From DASUMP01 sp036277635 (GTDB taxonomy: Bacteria; Actinomycetota; Acidimicrobiia; IMCC26256; PALSA-610): DNA of 22,135 nt. The notes below the pieces were generated by a model that had not been told where the DNA came from, did no database searches, and worked only from the letters and a program-made list of their open reading frames with translations. Position numbers and translations under genes: made by a program. Shown one piece after another: positions 17,233-22,135 of the stretch. The first letter of the stretch is position 1; every line of letters begins with the position of its first letter. Location: NCBI GenBank assembly GCA_036277635.1, contig DASUMP010000150.1, positions 1 through 22,135 on the forward strand. The letters run 5' to 3'.

Positions 17233-17280
17233 ACGAGCGGCGAGCTCCCGAACCGTGTCGTCGGTTCGGGCGCCGCTCGT
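17233..17280 (+). promoter_or_regulatory. Bulged 18-bp stem in the transhydrogenase leader
   Basis: The 18 bases at 17263-17280 pair completely with two blocks on the left: ACGAGCGGCG (17233-17242, 10 bp) and CCCGAACC (17247-17254, 8 bp). Four unpaired bases AGCT (17243-17246) form a bulge and the loop is 8 bases. The stem ends two bases before the SD GAGGAGG (17282-17288). The position suggests an mRNA leader structure affecting translation, or a protein-binding site between the two diverging genes. Confidence 0.55.
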
Positions 17281-17294
17281 CGAGGAGGCTGGCG

Positions 17295-18740
17295 ATGCAC
17301 ACAGGAGACGGAGGCGTCCGCGTCGAGCTCGCGGTGATCGGATCCGGGCCCGGCGGACAGCGAGCCGCGATCGCGGCGGCGAAGCTCGGCGCGCGCGTCG
17401 CGCTCGTGGAGAAGCACGATGCCGTCGGCGGGGTCTGGGTGCACACCGGGACGATCCCGTCGAAGACCCTGCGCGAATCGATCGTGTACCTCACCGGACT
17501 CCACCAGCGTGAGGTGTACGGGCGGAGCTACCGCCTGAAGCGCGACATCACCGTGCGTGACCTCGCGATGCGCGCCGATCACGTGCAAGCGCGCGAGGCC
17601 GACGTCGTGCGCGACCAGCTCACCCGCAACCGCGTCGAGATCCTCCACGGGACGGCCGAGTTCGTGGATCCGCATCGGCTGCTCGTGCGCGGGCCGCGCG
17701 GCGACACGCAGGTGATCGCCGATCACATCGTGATCGCGACCGGGACACGCCCGGCGCGGCCGGAGTCGATCGCGTTCGACGGTCGGGTGGTCGTCGACTC
17801 GGACTCCGTGCTCGAGCTCGACCACGTCCCCGAGTCGGTGACCGTCGTGGGCGCGGGCGTCATCGGTGTCGAGTACGCGTCGATGTTCGCGGCACTCGGG
17901 TGCCGGGTCACGTTGGTCGAACGCCGCGACCGGATGCTCGAGTTCTGTGACGACGAGATCGTCGACGCGCTCCAGTTCCGGCTCCGCGACCTCGCGGTGT
18001 CGTTCCGGCTCGGCGAGGAGGTCGCGGCGGTCGAAGTGCGGGGTGAACGCGCCCTCACGACGCTGTGCAGCGGCAAGCAGATGGTGTCGGATCTCGTGCT
18101 GTACTCGGCCGGTCGCCACGGCGTCACCGACGCGCTGCGCCTCGACCGGGCCGGCCTCGCGGCCGACGATCGCGGGCGTCTGGTCGTGGGGCCCACGTAC
18201 CGCACGGCTGTCGACCACATCTACGCCGTGGGCGACGTGATCGGGTTCCCGGCGTTGGCCTCGACCGCGGTGGAGCAGGGCCGCATCGCCGCCCACGACG
18301 CGCTCGGCGTCCGGGCCCCGGCGATGGGTTCGCTCGTGCCGTTCGGGATCTACACGATCCCCGAGATCGGGTTCGTCGGCGCGACCGAGCGCGAGCTCAC
18401 CTCCGCTGCGGTCCCCTACGAGGTCGGCACCGCGCGCTACCGCGAGCTCGCGCGTGGACAGATCCAGGGCGACACCCACGGCATGCTCAAGCTCCTCGTG
18501 TCCCCGAGCGAGCGCACGCTGCTCGGCGTGCATGCGATCGGCATGGGCTCCGCCGAGCTGGTGCACCTGGGACAGGTGACGATGGCGCTCGGGGGGACGG
18601 TCGACACGATCGGCGAGATGATCTTCAACGTGCCGACCCTGGCGGAGGCGTACAAGGTCGCCGCCTTCGACGCGATGAACCGGATCCGCTCGCTGCGCGA
18701 TGCGCGCGAGCACGCCGTCGCTAGTCTCGGCTCGGGATGA
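17295..18740 (+). CDS. sthA: Soluble pyridine nucleotide transhydrogenase (Si-specific)
   Basis: This FAD enzyme moves hydride between NADPH and NAD without energy coupling. The 481 residues have the class I flavoprotein disulfide oxidoreductase layout: FAD-binding GSGPGG (16-21), NAD(P)-binding GAGVIG (about 188-193), second FAD block YAVGDVIGFPALASTA (about 311-326), and a C-terminal dimer domain. Where lipoamide dehydrogenases have the redox pair CxxxxC, this protein has GGVWVHTGTIPSKTLRE (45-61) with no cysteine pair. The retained GTIPSK is the hallmark of SthA. GAGGAGG lies 6 bases before the ATG. Its stop overlaps the purL ATG, so read-through into purL is expected. A lipoamide dehydrogenase or mercuric reductase role is ruled out by the missing cysteines. 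Confidence 0.9.
   Translation: MHTGDGGVRVELAVIGSGPGGQRAAIAAAKLGARVALVEKHDAVGGVWVHTGTIPSKTLRESIVYLTGLHQREVYGRSYRLKRDITVRDLAMRADHVQAREADVVRDQLTRNRVEILHGTAEFVDPHRLLVRGPRGDTQVIADHIVIATGTRPARPESIAFDGRVVVDSDSVLELDHVPESVTVVGAGVIGVEYASMFAALGCRVTLVERRDRMLEFCDDEIVDALQFRLRDLAVSFRLGEEVAAVEVRGERALTTLCSGKQMVSDLVLYSAGRHGVTDALRLDRAGLAADDRGRLVVGPTYRTAVDHIYAVGDVIGFPALASTAVEQGRIAAHDALGVRAPAMGSLVPFGIYTIPEIGFVGATERELTSAAVPYEVGTARYRELARGQIQGDTHGMLKLLVSPSERTLLGVHAIGMGSAELVHLGQVTMALGGTVDTIGEMIFNVPTLAEAYKVAAFDAMNRIRSLRDAREHAVASLGSG
18722..18727 (+). promoter_or_regulatory. Candidate -10 box for purL
   Basis: TAGTCT lies at the very end of sthA, 9 bases before the purL ATG, which lacks an SD. It could give purL its own nearly leaderless transcript. 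No -35 box is visible. Confidence 0.3.
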
Positions 18741-21046
18741 CGAGCACGGAGCCCCTCCATCGCCAGCTCGGGATGACCGACGCCGAGCTCGACGCGGTGG
18801 TCGGCGAGCTCGGCCGCCCTCCGACCGACCTCGAGCTCGCGATGTACAGCGTGATGTGGTCGGAGCACTGCTCCTACAAGTCGTCGCGCGTGCACCTGAA
18901 GCGGTTCCCGACCGAGGCGCCGTGGGTGCTCGTCGGGCCGGGTGAAGGCGCCGGCGTGGTCGACGTCGGCGACGGGCTCGCCGTCGCGATCCGCATCGAG
19001 AGCCACAACCACCCGTCGGCCGTCGAGCCGTACCAGGGCGCGGCGACCGGTGTCGGCGGCATCATCCGCGACATCTTCTCGATGGGTGCGCGCCCGATCG
19101 CGCTGATGGACCCGTTGCGCTTCGGACCGCTCGACGACGCGCGCACGCGCTACCTCTTCGAAGGCGTCGTGTCGGGCATCAGCGGCTACGGCAACTCGGT
19201 CGGTGTGCCCACCGTCGGCGGCGAGGTCGTCTTCGACGACTGCTACCGCGACAACCCGCTCGTCAACGTGCTCTGCCTCGGCGTGCTGCCGCACGAGCGA
19301 CTCGTGCTCGCGCGCGCCGAAGGCCCCGGCAACCTCGCGGTGCTGCTCGGGTCGGCCACCGGTCGCGACGGCATCGGAGGTGCGAGCGTGCTCGCGAGTG
19401 CCGGCTTCGAGGAGGGCGCCGAAGCGAAGCGTCCGTCGGTACAGGTCGGCGACCCGTTCGAGGAGAAGCGGCTGATCGAGGCGTGCCTCGAGCTGCTCGA
19501 CCGCAACCTCGCCGTCGGTGTGCAAGACCTCGGTGCCGCCGGCATCTCGTGCGCCGCGTCGGAGACCGCGGCCAAGGCCGGAGCGGGCATGGACGTCGAC
19601 GTGGCGCGCGTCGCGCGGCGGGAGCGGGCGATGGACCCGGTGGAGGTGATGACCTCGGAGAGCCAGGAGCGGATGCTCGCGATCGTCGAGCCGCACCAGC
19701 TCGACGCGGTGCTCGAGCTGGCGCACCGGTGGGAGATCCGCGCGACGGTGGTGGGACGCGTCACCGACACCGGTCGCTTCCGCGTCTACGACGGAACGTT
19801 CGACGCCTGGGGCGTCCCCGGCGCCGCGCCTCCGCCACCACCGGGCGACACGCCGACGCCTCCGTCTTCGGATCGCGAGCCGGTGGCCGACGTGCCGGTC
19901 GGCAGCCTCGGCGACGGTCCCGCGTACGACCGGCCGCTCGCGCCGCCGCCCGACCACGACGCGCGCCTCGCCGCCGATCCCGCACCCGAGCTCGCGCGTC
20001 GCTTCCGGCCCGGCCACGACCTCGGCGGCGAGCTGCTCGCGCTCTTGCGCACACCGACGATCGCCGACAAGACGTGGGTCTCGCGCCAGTACGACCACCA
20101 GCTCTTCCTCAACACGGTGGCCGGTCCCGGCGCCGACGCCGCGGTCCTGCGACTGAAGGGCACCCGCAAGGCGCTCGCCGTCTCCACCGACGGCAAGGCG
20201 CGCTTCTGCCACCTCGACCCGCGCACCGGTGCGCGCCTGGTCGTGTTCGAAGCGGCGCGCAACGTCGCGTGCACCGGCGCGCGCCCACTCGCGCTCGTCA
20301 ACTGCCTCAACTTCGGGAACCCGGAGCACCCGGAGGTGATGTGGCAGTTCTCCGAGGTCGTCGACGGCATGAGCGAGGCCTGCCGCGCGCTCGGGATCCC
20401 CGTCGTCGGCGGCAACGTGAGCTTCTACAACGAGTCGCGCGGTGCCGACATCCACCCGACGCCGGTCGTGGGCGTGCTTGGACTGATCGACGAGCTCGAC
20501 GCGCCGCCGCCCCCGGCCGCGTTGACCACCGGCGACGCGATCGTCGTGCTCGGCGAGACGCTGCCCGAGCTCGGCGGTTCCGAGTGGGCCGCGGTCGTGC
20601 ACGGGCTCGACGGTGGCGCACCGCCGAGTGCCGATCTCGACCGTGCCGCGACGCTCCACGCGCTCGTCGCCGCACTCGTGGGCGAGCGCGAGGTGCGCGG
20701 CGTGCACGACGTGAGCGACGGCGGGCTCGCCGTCGCGCTCGCGGAGATGGCGATCGGCGGCGGGGTCGGCTTCGAGGTCGACCTCGCGACCGCGCCCGGA
20801 CCCACGCTGCCCGCCGCGCTCGTGGCGTTCTCGGAGTCGACGTCTCGAGTCGTGCTCTCGGTCGACAACGCGAGCGTGGCCGGCGTGCTCGGCCGCGCCG
20901 TCACCGCGGGAGTGCCCGCCGCGGTCGTGGGCGTGGCCCGCGGTCAGGTGCTCGAAGCGCAAGGCGCGTTCCGCGTCGCGCTCGCGGATGCTGCGCACGC
21001 CTGGCGCGATGCGATCCCCGACCTGATGGGCGGCGGCGCCGGCTGA
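18737..21046 (+). CDS. purL: Phosphoribosylformylglycinamidine synthase subunit PurL (small type)
   Basis: PurL uses ATP and ammonia from PurQ to convert FGAR to FGAM. At 769 residues it is the small type that needs separate PurS and PurQ, both encoded upstream. Visible are YSVMWSEHCSYKSS (about 37-50) with the conserved histidine, ESHNHPSAVEPYQGAATGVGGIIRDI (about 92-117), GVQDLGAAGISCA (about 260-272), and the second-half blocks VNCLNFGNPEHPE and VVGGNVSFYNES (about 556-567). A proline-rich stretch (about residues 357-375) sits at the junction of the two halves and looks longer than usual. The ATG overlaps the sthA stop by 4 bases. It is separated from purSQ by the malic enzyme/transhydrogenase block. 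Confidence 0.97.
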   Translation: MTSTEPLHRQLGMTDAELDAVVGELGRPPTDLELAMYSVMWSEHCSYKSSRVHLKRFPTEAPWVLVGPGEGAGVVDVGDGLAVAIRIESHNHPSAVEPYQGAATGVGGIIRDIFSMGARPIALMDPLRFGPLDDARTRYLFEGVVSGISGYGNSVGVPTVGGEVVFDDCYRDNPLVNVLCLGVLPHERLVLARAEGPGNLAVLLGSATGRDGIGGASVLASAGFEEGAEAKRPSVQVGDPFEEKRLIEACLELLDRNLAVGVQDLGAAGISCAASETAAKAGAGMDVDVARVARRERAMDPVEVMTSESQERMLAIVEPHQLDAVLELAHRWEIRATVVGRVTDTGRFRVYDGTFDAWGVPGAAPPPPPGDTPTPPSSDREPVADVPVGSLGDGPAYDRPLAPPPDHDARLAADPAPELARRFRPGHDLGGELLALLRTPTIADKTWVSRQYDHQLFLNTVAGPGADAAVLRLKGTRKALAVSTDGKARFCHLDPRTGARLVVFEAARNVACTGARPLALVNCLNFGNPEHPEVMWQFSEVVDGMSEACRALGIPVVGGNVSFYNESRGADIHPTPVVGVLGLIDELDAPPPPAALTTGDAIVVLGETLPELGGSEWAAVVHGLDGGAPPSADLDRAATLHALVAALVGEREVRGVHDVSDGGLAVALAEMAIGGGVGFEVDLATAPGPTLPAALVAFSESTSRVVLSVDNASVAGVLGRAVTAGVPAAVVGVARGQVLEAQGAFRVALADAAHAWRDAIPDLMGGGAG

Positions 21047-21062
21047 GCGCGGCCGCGCTCAG
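21043..21062. terminator. Perfect 20-bp palindrome spanning the purL and lipoprotein stops
   Basis: Arms CTGAGCGCGG (21043-21052) and CCGCGCTCAG (21053-21062) are exactly complementary. The purL stop TGA (21044-21046) and the stop of the converging gene (21059-21061) occupy mirrored positions. The GC-rich stem could stop transcription from both sides, but no T-run follows on either strand and the hairpin would need to open at its centre to form a loop. Confidence 0.45.
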
Positions 21063-22135
21063 AGCGGGAGCTCGAGCAACGGCGCGGGGTCCCAGCCCGT
21101 CGGCTCGCTCTCCGGCGGCCGGTCGGGGTCGTAGAACAGCTCCGAGTACGGCTCGCCGACGAACATCGCGTCTCCGAGCACCGCGATCTCGTGCACGAAG
21201 CCGCCACCGATCGCGTATCGCGCGCGCACGGTCGCCGTGGCGCGATCGAGGACGACGATCGTCGCCGCGTCGTCGCCGAGGCGGTGGAGCGCGACGACGA
21301 TCGCGTCGTCGGTCAGCGTGAGGGCGAACGCCTCGACCGACTCGTCGAAGTCGGCGGTCGCGCCGAGCTCGATCGTGTCGACGACCTCGTCGGTCTCGAC
21401 GTCGATGCGCTGCAGCGCGCCCGCCGCCTGCGACGTCACCCACACGCCGTCGTCGCCGACCGAGACCTGCGCCGGGCGCGGGAGCACCGGGATCGTCGCG
21501 ACCACGTCACCCGACTCGGAGTCGTAGCGCAGGACGACGCCACCGTCGACGTCGGTCACCCAGACCGCGTCCGCACCCACCGCCAGGTTCTTCAAGCCAG
21601 TCGGAGCCGCGAACGCCTCCACGTCATCGGTGTGCGTGTCCACCCGCACGAGGCCGCGTTCTGAGCCCTGCTGGAGGATCCACACGATGCCGTCGGCGGC
21701 GACGAGGCAGCACGGAACGCCGTCGGGCAGGTCCCACGCAGCATCGACCTTGCGCGCCTGCGGGTCGACCCGGACGAGAGCGCGGTCGACGACCACGTAC
21801 AGGAACGAATCGTCGGCCGCGAGGCCGCCGAACCACGAGCCGTCTTCGGGCCCGATCGGCCGCGGCTCGATCCCGAGCGCGACGTCGTGCTCGGTACCTG
21901 CGTCGGGATCCAGTCGCACCACCGCGGGAGCGCGGCGCGCGGCCGGGTCGCCCGCGTTGCCGATCGTCCACACCGCGTCGAACGCGGCGAGCGGCGCGTA
22001 CGGCTCGATGCCGAGGTCGTGTTCGGTGGGCTCGATCGGCGTCGTCGCGACGGTGGTGGTCGGATTCGCCGCGTCCGGATCGTCGTCGTCGCTGCACGCG
22101 GTCCCGATCGCCAGCACGATCGCGAGCGTGGTCGC
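21059..22135 (-). CDS. Probable lipoprotein with beta-propeller repeats (N-terminus at or beyond window edge)
   Basis: The frame is open to the window end, giving 358 codons. The visible N-terminal part is a hydrophobic stretch (TLAIVLAIGTA) ending in a cysteine followed by SDDDD, which looks like a lipoprotein signal (a lipobox-like GTAC), though the -3 residue is not the usual Leu. An Asp/Thr-rich linker follows. The rest is a chain of repeats of the type AxxDAVWTIGN, DSFLYVVVDRALVRVDP, DGIVWILQQGSERGLVRVD, DAVWVTDVDGGVVLRYD and DGVWVTSQAAGALQRID, each about 40 residues, typical of beta-propellers such as virginiamycin B lyase- or SMP-30-like folds. No catalytic residues can be assigned. 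A GTG at 22117 exists inside the signal stretch, so the true start is probably upstream of the edge. Confidence 0.75.
   Translation of the reverse strand, partial: ATTLAIVLAIGTACSDDDDPDAANPTTTVATTPIEPTEHDLGIEPYAPLAAFDAVWTIGNAGDPAARRAPAVVRLDPDAGTEHDVALGIEPRPIGPEDGSWFGGLAADDSFLYVVVDRALVRVDPQARKVDAAWDLPDGVPCCLVAADGIVWILQQGSERGLVRVDTHTDDVEAFAAPTGLKNLAVGADAVWVTDVDGGVVLRYDSESGDVVATIPVLPRPAQVSVGDDGVWVTSQAAGALQRIDVETDEVVDTIELGATADFDESVEAFALTLTDDAIVVALHRLGDDAATIVVLDRATATVRARYAIGGGFVHEIAVLGDAMFVGEPYSELFYDPDRPPESEPTGWDPAPLLELPL

Noticed and set aside
17295..18740. Annotation of the flavoprotein as lipoamide dehydrogenase
   Set aside because: The redox-active CxxxxC motif is absent and the GTIPSK signature of soluble transhydrogenase is present.

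Overview
The window is a piece of a high-GC actinobacterial chromosome. Three things suggest this: almost every codon ends in G or C, the heat-shock locus is of the HspR type (dnaK-grpE-dnaJ-hspR), and several starts lack a Shine-Dalgarno (SD) sequence but sit just after a TANNNT box. DnaK also has the short form of its ATPase domain found in Gram-positives. An Acidimicrobiia-like actinobacterium is my guess from overall gene style; it is not proven here. The content is mainly housekeeping. I found no mobile element, CRISPR array, tRNA, rRNA or defence island. All gaps between genes are under 180 bases, and the larger ones are described by the regulatory entries.

Left part (1-7177): the start of a cyclic-nucleotide-binding protein gene (minus strand, cut by the window edge) diverges from a tight stress operon, dnaK-grpE-dnaJ-hspR-clpB. 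These genes overlap or are separated by at most 10 bases. The operon encodes the whole KJE/ClpB disaggregation machine plus its repressor. Its promoter (near 492-520) carries two identical 12-bp copies of a sequence containing ACTCAAG, the known HspR half-site, which implies autoregulation.

Middle (7188-9556): a small cysteine-rich zinc-ribbon protein on the minus strand, an FKBP-type peptidyl-prolyl isomerase, a large multi-pass membrane protein of unknown function, and a small PGPGW-family membrane protein.

Purine part (9658-21046): purA, purD, purB and purC follow one another with overlaps or a 2-base gap. Then come purS and purQ and, after an interruption, purL. PurS, PurQ and the small-type PurL together form FGAM synthase. 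The interruption holds an uncharacterised basic protein and an NAD-type malic enzyme (both minus strand), diverging from a soluble pyridine nucleotide transhydrogenase (plus strand) whose stop overlaps the purL start. The malic enzyme and transhydrogenase together could adjust the NADH/NADPH balance. The remaining purine genes (purF, purM, purN, purE, purK, purH) are not in the window.

Right end: the minus-strand gene of a probable lipoprotein with beta-propeller-like repeats runs off the window. The main non-coding features are a bulged 18-bp stem directly before the transhydrogenase ribosome binding site, inverted repeats that hold both stop codons at convergent gene junctions, and a recurring leaderless-type promoter pattern.
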